64,000 nt of DNA from Streptosporangium brasiliense (GTDB lineage Bacteria > Actinomycetota > Actinomycetes > Streptosporangiales > Streptosporangiaceae). The notes under the pieces were generated by a model. It was not told the origin of the DNA, ran no database searches, and saw nothing but the letters and a program-made list of their open reading frames with translations. The DNA lies in NCBI RefSeq assembly GCF_030811595.1, contig NZ_JAUSRB010000002.1:3968001-4032000 (forward strand), given 5' to 3'. Shown one piece after another: positions 12,950 through 22,392 of the stretch. Position numbers and translations under genes: made by a program. How positions within the stretch are numbered: position 1 is the stretch's first letter; every line of letters starts with the position of its first letter.

Positions 12950-14272
12950 GTGGACTATCGAGCGGTTGAACTGGCAATCATGGAACGCGGCGTCGAGTGG
13001 AACTTCGAGCCCACTCTCGACAGGATCGCCGCGCTCATGGACGTGCTCGGTTCCCCACAGCACTCCTATCCGGTCGTGCACGTCGCCGGCACCAACGGCA
13101 AGTCGAGCACGACGCGGATGATCGAGACGATCCTGCGTGAGCGGAACCTCCGTGTCGGCCGTTTCACCAGCCCGCACCTGGTCTCCATGCGCGAGCGGAT
13201 CTCCGTGGACGGAGCCCCGCTGAGCGAGGAGCGTTTCGTCGAGGTGTACGAGGACATCGAGCCGTACCTCAAGATGATCGACGCCCAAGGGCGTCGGCTC
13301 TCCTTCTTCGAGACCCTGACGGCGATGGCCTTCGCGGCCTTCGCCGACGCGCCCGTCGACGTCGCCGTCATCGAGACCGGCATGGGTGGCAGCTTCGACG
13401 CCACCAACGTCGCCGACGGCGCCGTGGCCGTCATCACCCCCATCTCCCTGGACCACGTCGACTATCTCGGCCCCGACATCGCGACGATCGCGGGGGAGAA
13501 GGCCGGCATCATCAAACCCGGGGCGACAGTCGTGCTGGCTCAGCAGCAGCTCCCCGCCGCCGAGGTGCTGCTGCACAGGGCGGCCGAGGTGGGGGCCACC
13601 GTGGCCCGCGAGGGGCTGGAGTTCGGCGTGCTCGGCAGGGAGCTCGCGATCGGCGGCCAGCTGCTCCACCTCAAGACCCTCAAGGGGACCTACGAGGAGG
13701 TCATGCTCCCGCTGTACGGCGCGCACCAGGCCGGCAACGCGGCCTGCGCCCTGGCCGCCGTCGAGGCTCTGACCGTAGGAGACGAACCGCTCGACGCCGA
13801 GCTGGTGCGGCAGGCGTTCCTGCAGGTGAGCTCGCCGGGCAGGCTGGAGGTCGTGCGGCGGGGCCCCACGGTGCTGGTGGACGCCGCGCACAACCCGGGC
13901 GGGATCCAGGCCACCCTGGAGGCCGTCCAGGAGTCCTTCGACTTCGCCAAGCTCATCGGCGTGGTGGCGGTGTTCGAGGACAAGGACGTCCAGGGCATCC
14001 TGGAGCTCCTGGAGCCGATGATGGACGAGATCGTGGTGACCCGGAACTCCTCGCCCAGGTCCATGGACGTCGACGAACTCGCGGCGCTCGCGGAGGAGAT
14101 CTTCGGACTGGACCGGGTCCACCAGGTCGAGCGGCTGGACGGCGCGATCGACCGGGCGATCGAGATGGCGGACGCCATGGGCGAGTTCAGCGGGGCCGGG
14201 GTGCTGATCACCGGTTCCGTGGTCACCGCCGGAGACGCCCGGCTGCTCCTCAAGGCGGGAGAGCCCACGTGA
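12950..14272 (+). CDS. folC: Bifunctional folylpolyglutamate synthase/dihydrofolate synthase
   Basis: Mur-ligase-family ATP-dependent enzyme adding glutamate to dihydropteroate and folates. The P-loop is G47-T-N-G-K51-S-S. FTSPHLVSMRERISVDG (folate-binding loop), ETGMGGSFDATNVA, ITPISLDHVDYLG, AGEKAGIIKPG, HQAGNAACALAAVE and VLVDAAHNPGG follow in family order. The GTG start lacks a Shine-Dalgarno sequence, but TAGGCT (12938-12943) ends 6 nt before it, so the mRNA is probably leaderless. At 440 residues it is normal. In many actinobacteria folC follows valS directly; here the rrn operon lies between them. It overlaps the next gene by 4 nt. Confidence 0.94.
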   Translation: MDYRAVELAIMERGVEWNFEPTLDRIAALMDVLGSPQHSYPVVHVAGTNGKSSTTRMIETILRERNLRVGRFTSPHLVSMRERISVDGAPLSEERFVEVYEDIEPYLKMIDAQGRRLSFFETLTAMAFAAFADAPVDVAVIETGMGGSFDATNVADGAVAVITPISLDHVDYLGPDIATIAGEKAGIIKPGATVVLAQQQLPAAEVLLHRAAEVGATVAREGLEFGVLGRELAIGGQLLHLKTLKGTYEEVMLPLYGAHQAGNAACALAAVEALTVGDEPLDAELVRQAFLQVSSPGRLEVVRRGPTVLVDAAHNPGGIQATLEAVQESFDFAKLIGVVAVFEDKDVQGILELLEPMMDEIVVTRNSSPRSMDVDELAALAEEIFGLDRVHQVERLDGAIDRAIEMADAMGEFSGAGVLITGSVVTAGDARLLLKAGEPT

Positions 14273-14637
14273 GCGGGGCGGCGGAGGAGAGGCGAGGGTT
14301 GATCACGGTCACCCCGGGCATGCGGCGGCTCTGTGCCAGCGTGCTGGGCATGGAGGCGATCGTCATCGGGCTGTTCACCCCGGTGGCGATCAACACCCAG
14401 AACGTCGAGCCGACCGTCGCGGTGACCGTCGGGATCGGTCTGGCCGTCTTGTGCGTCCTGGTCGCGGGCATGTTGAAACGTCCGTTCGCCTACATCATGG
14501 GAAGTGTGATCCAGGTGCTCGCCATCGCCGCGGGTTTCCTGGTTCCGACCATGTTCTTCCTGGGCGCGATCTTCGCCGCACTGTGGATCACGGCGATATT
14601 CGTCGCTCGCCGTGTCGAGGGCGTGACTTCCCGCTAA
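14269..14637 (+). CDS. DUF4233 small membrane protein
   Basis: 122-residue protein with three to four hydrophobic segments (GMEAIVIGLFTPVAI; VTVGIGLAVLCVLVAGML; IMGSVIQVLAIAAGFLVPTMFFLGAIFAALWITAIFV) and a basic C-terminus. The GTG start overlaps the folC stop (GTGA), so translation is coupled. DUF4233 proteins follow folC in many actinobacteria; their function is unknown. Its TAA stop coincides with a -10-like box for the next gene. Confidence 0.85.
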   Translation: MSGAAEERRGLITVTPGMRRLCASVLGMEAIVIGLFTPVAINTQNVEPTVAVTVGIGLAVLCVLVAGMLKRPFAYIMGSVIQVLAIAAGFLVPTMFFLGAIFAALWITAIFVARRVEGVTSR

Positions 14638-14648
14638 AGTCGGCCAAC

Positions 14649-16958
14649 ATGGCCGTCCCTCCCACTCAACCGACCCGGGCGGTGACCGCCGGGCCCGAGG
14701 GCCTGGCGCGCACGCTCGGTGTCTCCACGGTGCTCGACGTCATCCTCGGACTGCTCGTCGCGGTGGTCCTCCCGCTGGCGATCGTCGCCATCCCCAACAC
14801 CATCTCGGTGGTGGCCGCCCTGCTCCCGCCCGAGATCTCGCAGATCGCGATGGTGCGGGCGCACGGGCTGGCGCTGCCCGCGATGGTGCTGACGGTGCCG
14901 CTGGCCGCCGTCGCCGTGCGCCGGGTGCGGGCGGCGCCGATCCTGGTCGCCGGGCTGACCCTGCTGGCGCTGGCCGACGCGGCCGGGGGTTACGCCGACT
15001 CCGCGCCGCTGGTGGGGATGCTGCGGGTCCTGCACGGGGTCGGTGCGGGCCTGCTGGTGCCCGCCACCCTGGTGGCGGTCTCGGAGCGCTCGCCGTTCCT
15101 GCGTGCCGTGTGGGGAGGCATGCTCGCGGTGAGCCTCCTGACCGCCCAGGCGCTCGCTCTGTGGCCCCTGGACGAGGTGAGGTCCTGGAGGGTCACGCTC
15201 CAGCCCTATCCGATGCTCACGGGCGTTGCGCTCGTGCTGGCGGCGGTCTATCTCGTGCTCTGGATGAGGAGCGGTGAGAGCGCCGCGGCCGGCGGGGCGG
15301 CCACCGCCGAGCGTGGACGCCCGCTGACGGCGGTGGTGCCGGCCGTGGGCATCACCGCGCTGGCCCTGGGCAGCACCTTCGACTGGCCACCGGGGCTGCT
15401 GGTCCTGGCGGCTGTGGTGTCGGTCCTCGCGCTCTTCTGGATCGGCGCCTTCGCCGGTGCCGGCGGGCGGGTGCCTGCTTACACGATGCTCGCGGTGGGC
15501 GTCGTCGTCCTGCCCACCGCCGCCCAGGTCACCTATGTCGAGCTCGGTGGGCTCGGCGGTCCGGGCCTGTCCGGGCTGTGGCCGGCCTTCGTGATCGCCG
15601 GGGTCGCGGGCGTCGCCGCCGCGGCACTGGTGAGCCGGTTGGGCGACGGAGCCCTGCCCCTCGTCGGCGCGGGTGGCCTGGTGGTCGTGGTGGCCGGGCT
15701 GTGCGCCGTACGGCTGCTCCTTCCCGCCGCCGAGGGGCCGGCGCTGATCCTGCCGTTCGTGCTGCTCGGAGTCGGCGCGGCGGTGGCTCTCACCTCCGCG
15801 CTGCGCTCGTCCGGTCCGGGGGCGGCGCTCTTCGCGCTGTCGCTGTTCTTCCCGGCTGTGCTCTCCGGCTTCCTGCTGGGCAGCGGTGTCCAGGTCATCC
15901 GGCTGAAGGAGGCCACGACCTCCCAGGCGCTGGTCGACGGGTTCGTCGGCGCCCTCCACCTGTGGGCGCTGATGGGTGGTGGCCTGGTGGTCGCGGTGAT
16001 CGTGCTCTGCGCCGTCCTGGCCCGCCGGTCCCCGTCCGCCGGAGACGCCGGAGACGCCGGAGACGACGGATCCGGTACGGCCGGCACCGCCATGACCGCC
16101 GGGTCCGACGGATCCGCCACGACCGCCGGGGCCGACGGATCTACCGGGCCCGCCGCCTCCACCGGGCCTGTGCCGGCGGGCCCGGACGCCGCCGCACCGG
16201 CCGAGGCGTCCCGGGCCGGGGCGTTCGATGACTCCGGCGTCCAGAGCCCTCCGGGGACCGAGGCGCCCACCCCCACCTGGCAGGCGCCGGCATCGGAGGC
16301 TGCGGCATGGCCGCGCCCACCTGTCCGGCGTGCCGCCGAGCCCGGGATGATCCCGGAGCCGGCCACCGAGCTGGAGCCTCTCGCCGGCCTCCAGCCCTCG
16401 CGAGAGGCCGGCGCCGTGGCGGAGAGGGGGCCGGAGGCCGGCGCAGGCGGTGCCGGGCCTGGGCAGGACAGGCATGGCAGGCAGGGCAGGCAGAGCGACG
16501 GCGGGTCCGGCCGGGACGGGCAGGACGGCCGCAGGCCTGGACGGGATGGGCAGGACAGCCGCGGGTCCGGACAGGACAGGCGGGACGGCCGCAGGCTCGG
16601 ACAGGACGGGCAGGACGTCGGCGGGTCGGGACGGGACGGCCGCGGGTCCGGACAGGACGGGCAGGACGGCCGCAGGCTCGGACAGGACGGGCAGGACGTC
16701 GGCGGATCCGGACAGGACAGACGGGATCGCGGATCCGGACAGGACGGGCGGGACGGCCGCAGGTCGGGACGGGACGGGCAGGGCGACAGCGGGCCCGGAC
16801 AGGACAGGCGAGACCGGCCCGGACCCTTCTCCAGGCCGCAGCCGGATCCCAGGCCACAGCCGGATCCGCGGCCGGACAAGACCGGCACCCTGCCGGTGGT
16901 GCCGCCGCCCACGCCGTCCCCGGAAGACGCGCTGGGGGACGGGCCCACCCGGTCATGA
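14649..16958 (+). CDS. MFS-type membrane protein with long repetitive hydrophilic tail
   Basis: About 450 residues of transmembrane helices arranged like a major facilitator protein, including LRVLHGVGAGLLVPATLVAVSE, which resembles motif C of drug exporters, followed by a cytosolic tail of some 310 residues. The tail is first Ala/Thr/Pro-rich, then (about residues 600-735) a string of G-Q-D-G-R-D-G-R-R-x-G units, ending in PQPDPRPQPDPRPD. The ATG at 14649 follows TAAAGT (14635-14640) by 8 nt with no Shine-Dalgarno sequence, suggesting a leaderless transcript starting at the DUF4233 stop codon. At 769 residues it is far longer than usual transporters. The substrate is unknown and a non-transport role cannot be excluded. 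Confidence 0.75.
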   Translation: MAVPPTQPTRAVTAGPEGLARTLGVSTVLDVILGLLVAVVLPLAIVAIPNTISVVAALLPPEISQIAMVRAHGLALPAMVLTVPLAAVAVRRVRAAPILVAGLTLLALADAAGGYADSAPLVGMLRVLHGVGAGLLVPATLVAVSERSPFLRAVWGGMLAVSLLTAQALALWPLDEVRSWRVTLQPYPMLTGVALVLAAVYLVLWMRSGESAAAGGAATAERGRPLTAVVPAVGITALALGSTFDWPPGLLVLAAVVSVLALFWIGAFAGAGGRVPAYTMLAVGVVVLPTAAQVTYVELGGLGGPGLSGLWPAFVIAGVAGVAAAALVSRLGDGALPLVGAGGLVVVVAGLCAVRLLLPAAEGPALILPFVLLGVGAAVALTSALRSSGPGAALFALSLFFPAVLSGFLLGSGVQVIRLKEATTSQALVDGFVGALHLWALMGGGLVVAVIVLCAVLARRSPSAGDAGDAGDDGSGTAGTAMTAGSDGSATTAGADGSTGPAASTGPVPAGPDAAAPAEASRAGAFDDSGVQSPPGTEAPTPTWQAPASEAAAWPRPPVRRAAEPGMIPEPATELEPLAGLQPSREAGAVAERGPEAGAGGAGPGQDRHGRQGRQSDGGSGRDGQDGRRPGRDGQDSRGSGQDRRDGRRLGQDGQDVGGSGRDGRGSGQDGQDGRRLGQDGQDVGGSGQDRRDRGSGQDGRDGRRSGRDGQGDSGPGQDRRDRPGPFSRPQPDPRPQPDPRPDKTGTLPVVPPPTPSPEDALGDGPTRS
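16584..16704 (+). repeat. In-frame direct repeats in the MFS tail
   Basis: A run of about 40 bp beginning GACGGCCGCAGGCTCGGACA recurs at 16584 and 16665, an 81-bp (27-codon) period. It lies within a wider degenerate array of GGACAGGACGGGCAGGACG-like units from about 16450 to 16830. The period is a multiple of three, so length changes keep the frame. Confidence 0.8.
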
Positions 16959-16992
16959 CGTCGCCGAGCATGGGGAATCGGGCCGAGGGCGG

Positions 16993-16998
16993 TAAACT
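16993..16998 (+). promoter_or_regulatory. Candidate -10 box for ndk
   Basis: TAAACT, 55 nt before the ndk start in a 94-bp gap. No clear -35. Confidence 0.35.
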
Positions 16999-17052
16999 TC
17001 GCGCGTTCATCGCAGTCCGCGAGTCATCCTCCCCGTTCAAAGGAGAACCTCA

Positions 17053-17463
17053 GTGTCCGAGCGCACTCTTGTCCTGATCAAGCCCGACGGTGTCGCGCGT
17101 GGTCTCATCGGCGACGTGATCGCCCGGATCGAGCGCAAGGGCCTGAAGGTCGCGGCGCTGGAACTGCGCACGCTGGACGCCGACACCGCCAAGTCGCACT
17201 ACGCCGAGCACTCCGAGCGGCCCTTCTTCGGCGAGCTGGTCGAGTTCATCACCTCCGGCCCGCTGGTCGCGCTGGTCGCCGAGGGCCCCCGCGCCATCGA
17301 GGCCTTCCGCTCCCTCGCGGGCCTGACCGACCCGGTCAAGTCCGCCCCCGGCACCATCCGCGGCGACCACGCCCTGGAGATCGGTGAGAACGTGGTCCAC
17401 GGCTCCGACTCGCCCGAGTCCGCCGCCCGTGAGATCAAGCTCTTCTTCCCGGACCGCTTCTAG
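17053..17463 (+). CDS. ndk: Nucleoside diphosphate kinase
   Basis: Transfers the gamma phosphate from ATP to NDPs through a phospho-histidine. His116 in NVVHGSDSPESA is the catalytic residue. RTLVLIKPDGVARGL and GPLVALVAEG are family signatures. It has the typical 136 residues. The GTG start has AAAGGAG 7 nt upstream. A very strong terminator follows. Confidence 0.97.
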   Translation: MSERTLVLIKPDGVARGLIGDVIARIERKGLKVAALELRTLDADTAKSHYAEHSERPFFGELVEFITSGPLVALVAEGPRAIEAFRSLAGLTDPVKSAPGTIRGDHALEIGENVVHGSDSPESAAREIKLFFPDRF

Positions 17464-17482
17464 GTCCCTGGCCTCCGGCCCT

Positions 17483-17520
17483 GTCGAGCCTCGTCATCCC
17501 TGGGGATGACGAGGCTCGAC
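17483..17520 (+). terminator. Terminator after ndk
   Basis: GTCGAGCCTCGTCATCCC, a 1-3-nt loop, then GGGATGACGAGGCTCGAC: about 17 bp of stem, followed by GTATTT. Confidence 0.85.
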
Positions 17521-17653
17521 GTATTTGACACGTCTTAAGATTTTCCTGGAACTGGCGGGCTCATTGCGCTCAAGGGTGGGTACGTCACGTTACGATTCGA
17601 GTGCGTTCTGTAGTTTTCGCCGACGATCCCACGGGAGGAGGGTCGCCTTCCCC

Positions 17654-18685
17654 ATGAGCAGCAAGCTTTCTTTTCTCGGCCGCGACATGGCAGTCGACCT
17701 CGGCACCGCCAACACACTCGTCTATGTTCGGGGTCGCGGCATCGTGCTCAACGAGCCCTCGGTCGTCGCCATCAACACGACCACGGGAAAGATCGTCGCG
17801 ATCGGCATCGAGGCCAAGCGCATGATCGGCCGCACCCCCGGCAACATCGTGGCGATCAGGCCGCTCAAGGACGGCGTCATCGCCGACTTCGACGTCACCG
17901 AGCGCATGCTCCGTTACTTCATCCAGCGGGTGCACAGGCGCCGTCACTTCGCCAAGCCCCGCATCATCATCGCGGTGCCGAGCGGGATCACCGGGGTCGA
18001 GCAGCGGGCGGTCAAGGAGGCCGGTTACCAGGCGGGAGCGCGCCAGGTCTACATCATCGAGGAGCCGATGGCGGCCGCGATCGGTGCGGGGCTCCCCGTG
18101 CACGAGCCGACCGGCAACATGGTGGTCGACGTCGGCGGCGGCACCACCGAGGTGGCGATCATCTCGATGGGCGGTGTGGTGACCAGCCAGTCGATCCGGG
18201 TGGGCGGCGACGAGCTGGACCAGGCGATCATCAGTTTCGCGAAGAAGGAATACTCGCTCATGCTCGGCGAGCGGACCGCCGAGGAGATCAAGATGGCGAT
18301 CGGTTCCGCCTGCGTGCTCCCCGAGGAGGGGCATGCCGAGATCCGGGGCCGTGACCTGGTCAGCGGCCTGCCCAAGACGATAATCGTGTCGGCTCACGAG
18401 GTCCGCAAGGCCACCGAGGAGCCGGTGAACACGATCGTCGACGCGGTCAAGACCACCTTGGACAAGTGCCCGCCGGAGCTGTCCGGTGATCTGATGGACC
18501 GGGGGATCGCGCTCACCGGGGGTGGCGCGCTCCTCAAGGGCCTGGACGAGCGGCTCAAGGACGAGACGGGCATGCCGATCCACCTGGTGGACAACGCGCT
18601 CGACTCGGTCGCGCTCGGCTCCGGCAAGTGCGTCGAGGATTTCGAGGCCTTGCAGCAGGTCCTGGTCTCGGAGCCGCGGCACTGA
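17654..18685 (+). CDS. mreB: Rod-shape determining protein MreB
   Basis: Bacterial actin that organises lateral wall synthesis; in mycelial actinomycetes it acts largely in spore-wall formation. Phosphate-1 is MAVDLGTANTLVYVRGRGIV, phosphate-2 VVDVGGGTTEVAI, and the adenosine motif ALTGGGALLKGL. At 343 residues it is full length. The ATG at 17654 has GGAGGAGG about 12 nt upstream; upstream codons in frame are not conserved. The stop overlaps the mreC start by 1 nt, opening the mreBCD-mrdA-rodA operon. Confidence 0.96.
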   Translation: MSSKLSFLGRDMAVDLGTANTLVYVRGRGIVLNEPSVVAINTTTGKIVAIGIEAKRMIGRTPGNIVAIRPLKDGVIADFDVTERMLRYFIQRVHRRRHFAKPRIIIAVPSGITGVEQRAVKEAGYQAGARQVYIIEEPMAAAIGAGLPVHEPTGNMVVDVGGGTTEVAIISMGGVVTSQSIRVGGDELDQAIISFAKKEYSLMLGERTAEEIKMAIGSACVLPEEGHAEIRGRDLVSGLPKTIIVSAHEVRKATEEPVNTIVDAVKTTLDKCPPELSGDLMDRGIALTGGGALLKGLDERLKDETGMPIHLVDNALDSVALGSGKCVEDFEALQQVLVSEPRH

Positions 18686-19728
18686 TGAAAGACACGCGTC
18701 GGGCACGGGTGAGCCTAGGGCTGCTGCTGGCCGCGGCGCTCGTGCTCATGACCGTGGACCATCGGGCAGGTGACGACTCTCCGCTCGGGTCGCTGCGGGG
18801 GGTCGGCACGACCCTGTTCGGCACCGCCGAGAGCGCGGGAGCCGGCGTCGTCCGGCCGGTCGGCCGGTTCTTCGAGACGATGGTGGGCGCGCCCGACGCG
18901 CAGCGCCGCATCGACGCGCTGAGCGCGGAGAACCAGCGGCTCAGACGCGATCTGGTGGCGCAGAGCCTGGACCGCCGGCACTCCACCGAGCTGCGCCGTC
19001 TGCTGGGGGTTGCCGGGACCGCCGGATACAAGATCGTTACTGCTCAGGTGATCGCCCGGCGGGGCACGCCCGGATTCGAGGAGGCCGTCGAGCTCGACGT
19101 GGGCGGCGCCGACGGGGTGCGTCCGGAGATGACCGTGCTGAACGGCGACGGCCTGGTGGGACGGGTGGTCCACGTGGGGACGTCCACCTCGACCGTGGTC
19201 CTGCTCAGCGACCCCGCCTCGGCGGCCGGCGCGCGGCTGGAGGGGAGCAACGAGATCGGGGTGGTCCACGGGATCGGGGAGAGCGGCCGCCAGCTCCGCT
19301 TCCGGCTGCTCGACTCGACCGCGCAGATCGTGCCGGGCCGCCGGATCGTGAGTTTCGGCTCCCAGCGCGGCGTGCCGTACGTGGCGGGGGTGCCGATCGG
19401 GGTGGTGGAGCGGGTGGAGGCCACGCCTGGTGAGCTGACCCGGATCGCCTACGCGCGGCCGTACGCCGACTTCACCGCGCTGGACGTGGTCGGCGTGGTG
19501 GTGCAGTCGCCGCGGCGCGGGCCGCGTGACGCGGTGCGGCCCGCAGCGCCACCCAAGCCCGCTGCGCCGTCCAAGCCCGCTGCGCCGCCCAGGCCCGACG
19601 GTTCACCGGAGCCCGACGCCTCGCCCAGGCCCGAGGCCTCCGAGAGGCCCGCGGTGCCGGACAGGGCGGAGGTCACGCAGCAGCCCGAGGCGCTGCGCGG
19701 TCCCGGCGCACCGGGGGAGGGGATCTGA
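18685..19728 (+). CDS. mreC: Rod-shape determining protein MreC
   Basis: Bitopic periplasm-side scaffold linking MreB to PBP2/RodA. An N-terminal membrane segment (VSLGLLLAAALVLMTV) is followed by a coiled coil (DAQRRIDALSAENQRLRRDL) and the two beta domains (ELDVGGADGVRPEMTVLNGDGLVGRV; GVPYVAGVPIGVVERV). The last 70 residues are a Pro/Ala-rich extension with PSKPAAPPRP-like repeats. TGATGA joins it to mreB. 347 residues. Confidence 0.93.
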   Translation: MKDTRRARVSLGLLLAAALVLMTVDHRAGDDSPLGSLRGVGTTLFGTAESAGAGVVRPVGRFFETMVGAPDAQRRIDALSAENQRLRRDLVAQSLDRRHSTELRRLLGVAGTAGYKIVTAQVIARRGTPGFEEAVELDVGGADGVRPEMTVLNGDGLVGRVVHVGTSTSTVVLLSDPASAAGARLEGSNEIGVVHGIGESGRQLRFRLLDSTAQIVPGRRIVSFGSQRGVPYVAGVPIGVVERVEATPGELTRIAYARPYADFTALDVVGVVVQSPRRGPRDAVRPAAPPKPAAPSKPAAPPRPDGSPEPDASPRPEASERPAVPDRAEVTQQPEALRGPGAPGEGI

Positions 19729-19730
19729 CG

Positions 19731-20261
19731 GTGAGCGGGCGTGACGTGCTCTCGGTGGGGCTGTTCCTGCTGGTCATGGTCTTTCAGGTGACGGTCGTCA
19801 ACCGGCTGCCGCTGCCCGGGGCGGGCGCGCCCGACCTGGTGCTGCTCACCGTGGTGGGCTACGCACTGGTCCGCGGCTCCTCCGCAGGCGCGGTCGCGGG
19901 GTTCTGCGCGGGGCTGGCCGGTGACGTGCTGCCGCCCGCCGCGCACGTGCTCGGGCAGCAGGCGCTGGTGCTGTGCCTGATCGGGTTCCTGGCCGGGCGG
20001 GTGGGGGAGAGCTATCCGGATGCCGGGCTGTTCACGGCGCTGGCCTGCGCGGCCGTCGGCCCGCTGGTCGCCGTGGCGGTCGGCGCGCTGCTCGGCGACG
20101 ACCGGATCAGCCAGCCCATGCTGACGGCGACGCTGCCCCAGGCGGCCCTCTACAACCTGCTGGCCGTGCCACCGATGGTGTGGGTGGTGACGAGAGTCGT
20201 CCGGGGGCCCCGGAGGCGGGGCCTGCAACCGGTGAGACATCTGGCGCGGGGGCGCATATGA
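19731..20261 (+). CDS. mreD: Rod-shape determining protein MreD
   Basis: 176-residue polytopic membrane protein with about five hydrophobic segments, starting at a GTG 2 nt after mreC. VVNRLPLPGAGAPDLVLLTVVGYAL and GAVAGFCAGLAGDVLPPAAHVLGQQAL match the family pattern. It is needed with MreC for elongasome assembly. Position in the operon supports the call. Confidence 0.9.
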   Translation: MSGRDVLSVGLFLLVMVFQVTVVNRLPLPGAGAPDLVLLTVVGYALVRGSSAGAVAGFCAGLAGDVLPPAAHVLGQQALVLCLIGFLAGRVGESYPDAGLFTALACAAVGPLVAVAVGALLGDDRISQPMLTATLPQAALYNLLAVPPMVWVVTRVVRGPRRRGLQPVRHLARGRI

Positions 20262-20328
20262 GCCGGCGGGTCGACGGGCACGGGATCGCCGGACCGTGTC
20301 CCGGCGCGCCGTGGGGCGAGGAGCGGAC

Positions 20329-22392
20329 ATGACCCGGATGCGGGGCCGACTGGTCGTGCTGCAGGTGCTGGTGGTGTCGTTGCTGGCGCTGCTGGCCGTA
20401 CGGCTCTGGCAGGTGCAGGTGGTGCGGGGCGACGAGTTCGTGGTGGCCGCGACCGAGACGCGCACCCGCGACGTGGTGGTGCCGGCGGTGCGCGGGCAGA
20501 TCCTCGACTCGGCCGGCCGGCCGCTGGTGCGCAACCGGACCAGGCTCGTGGTGTCGGTGGACCGGACGAGTCTCAACCGGATGGAGGGCAACGGCAGGGG
20601 CGTGATCCAACGGCTCGCCTCGGTGCTGGACCGCCGGCCCGCGGAGCTGCGCGAGCGCATCAGGGCGTGCGGGCCGGGGGTCACCAGGCCCTGCTGGCCC
20701 GGCTCGCCCTACCAGCCGATCCCGATCGACGACCACGTCACCACCCGCGAGGCCCTGCAGATCCTGGAGCGGCAGGAGGAGTTCCCCGGGGTCACCGCCG
20801 AGGTGCAGGCGGTGCGCGAATATCCGGGCAGCAGCGCGGGCGCGCAGGCGCTGGGTTACCTGCAGCCGATCACGCAGGCCGAGATGGACCGGCGGGCCGG
20901 GTCCAAGGCGGTCTTCTCCGGGGTGGACCTGGTCGGCCGGGACGGTCTGGAGTCGGTGTACGACAGTGCCCTGCGGGGGGTGCCCGGGATACGGCGGATG
21001 CAGGTCGACCGGCTCGGCAAGGTGATCGGGGTGGAGCGGCAGGTGCCGCCGACGCCCGGCGACACGCTCATCACCAGCATCGACGCCAAGGTGCAGGCCG
21101 TGACGGAGAAGGCCCTGGCCGAGGCCATGAAGTCGGCGCCCACGGCCGACGGCGCGGCGGCGGTGGTCCTCGACGTGAAGACCGGCCGGGTGATCGCGCT
21201 GGCCAGCGCGCCGACCTACGACCCCAAGGTGTGGACCGGCGGCATCTCCGAGGCCGAATACCAGCGTCTGCTGTCCGGCAAGGTCGGCAAGCCGCTGGTG
21301 TCGCGGGCGATCAAGGGGGAGTTCGCGCCGGGCTCGACGTTCAAGGTGTCGTCGGTGGCGGCGATGCTCCGGGACGGCTACCCGCTCAACGGTCAATACG
21401 ACTGCCCGGGCTCCTACATGGTGGGCAGCCGGCCGTTCAACAACTTCCGGGGCATCGGGCTCGGCACGCTCACCCTGCACACGGCGCTGGTGAAGTCCTG
21501 CGACACGATCTTCTACAGGGCGGCCTACGAGCAGTGGCTGCGCGACGGCGGGCTGAAGCCGAAGGCGAGGACCAAGGAGCCGATGGCGGCGATGGCGCGC
21601 GCCTTCGGGTTCGGCAGCCTGACGGGCGTCGACCTGCCGGGCGAGTCGGCCGGGCGGATCCCCGACCGGCAGTGGAAGAAGGACCTCTGGTCGGCCACCA
21701 AGGCCGACAACTGCAAACGGGCCAAGACCGGCTATCCGGAGGTGGCCAAGAGCGATCCCAGCCGGGCGGCCTTCCTCAAGCAGTTGGCGTACGAGAACTG
21801 CCTGGAGGGCTACCAGTGGCGTCCGGGTGACGCGGCCAACTTCTCCATCGGCCAGGGCGACGTCCTGGTGACCCCGTTGCAGCTCGCGGCGGCCTACGCG
21901 GCGCTGGTCGGGGACGGCAAGCTGCGCAGTCCCCGGCTCGGCTGGGCGCTGGTGCGGCCGGACGGCACCATGGTCAAGGAGATCAAGGTACCGGTGGTGC
22001 GGAAGCTGCCGATCTCGGCGAAGGAGCGGGCCTACATCAAGGGGGCGCTGAGCGACGTCCCCTCCGACGGTACGGCGGCCGGGGCCTTCGTCGGGTTCCC
22101 CATGGACAAGGTGAGGATCGGCGGCAAGACCGGCACCGCCGAGGTCTACGGCAAGGCCGACACGTCCTGGTTCGCCTCGTTCGCGCCGACCGACAAGCCG
22201 CGCTTCGTGGTCGTCGTCATGGTCTCCCAGGGCGGCATGGGCGCTCAGACGGCGGCTCCGGCCGCGCGGAAGATCTATGAGGGCATCTACGGCTTCACGC
22301 CCACGGGCGGGCAGACCAAGGCGGCACTGCCGGCCCACCGCCCCGCCGCCGAGCCGCCGATGATCAAACGGGACGGCACGGTGGCGCGATGA
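20329..22392 (+). CDS. mrdA: Penicillin-binding protein 2, class B transpeptidase
   Basis: Monofunctional D,D-transpeptidase of the elongasome, partner of RodA. One N-terminal anchor (LVVLQVLVVSLLALLAVRLW), a dimerisation domain (VRGQILDSAGRPLVRN), then the transpeptidase domain with Ser336-T-F-Lys339 (PGSTFKV), S-C-D as second motif and Lys600-T-G (KTGTAE). The ATG at 20329 has GAGGAG 5 nt upstream and gives 687 residues; the in-frame GTG at 20296 is less likely. The stop overlaps a small repeat-made ORF by ATGA rather than rodA itself. Confidence 0.93.
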   Translation: MTRMRGRLVVLQVLVVSLLALLAVRLWQVQVVRGDEFVVAATETRTRDVVVPAVRGQILDSAGRPLVRNRTRLVVSVDRTSLNRMEGNGRGVIQRLASVLDRRPAELRERIRACGPGVTRPCWPGSPYQPIPIDDHVTTREALQILERQEEFPGVTAEVQAVREYPGSSAGAQALGYLQPITQAEMDRRAGSKAVFSGVDLVGRDGLESVYDSALRGVPGIRRMQVDRLGKVIGVERQVPPTPGDTLITSIDAKVQAVTEKALAEAMKSAPTADGAAAVVLDVKTGRVIALASAPTYDPKVWTGGISEAEYQRLLSGKVGKPLVSRAIKGEFAPGSTFKVSSVAAMLRDGYPLNGQYDCPGSYMVGSRPFNNFRGIGLGTLTLHTALVKSCDTIFYRAAYEQWLRDGGLKPKARTKEPMAAMARAFGFGSLTGVDLPGESAGRIPDRQWKKDLWSATKADNCKRAKTGYPEVAKSDPSRAAFLKQLAYENCLEGYQWRPGDAANFSIGQGDVLVTPLQLAAAYAALVGDGKLRSPRLGWALVRPDGTMVKEIKVPVVRKLPISAKERAYIKGALSDVPSDGTAAGAFVGFPMDKVRIGGKTGTAEVYGKADTSWFASFAPTDKPRFVVVVMVSQGGMGAQTAAPAARKIYEGIYGFTPTGGQTKAALPAHRPAAEPPMIKRDGTVAR

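Noticed and set aside
17525..17530. TTGACA as -35 of mreB
   Set aside because: It lies within the tail of the ndk terminator region and no -10 occurs at suitable spacing.
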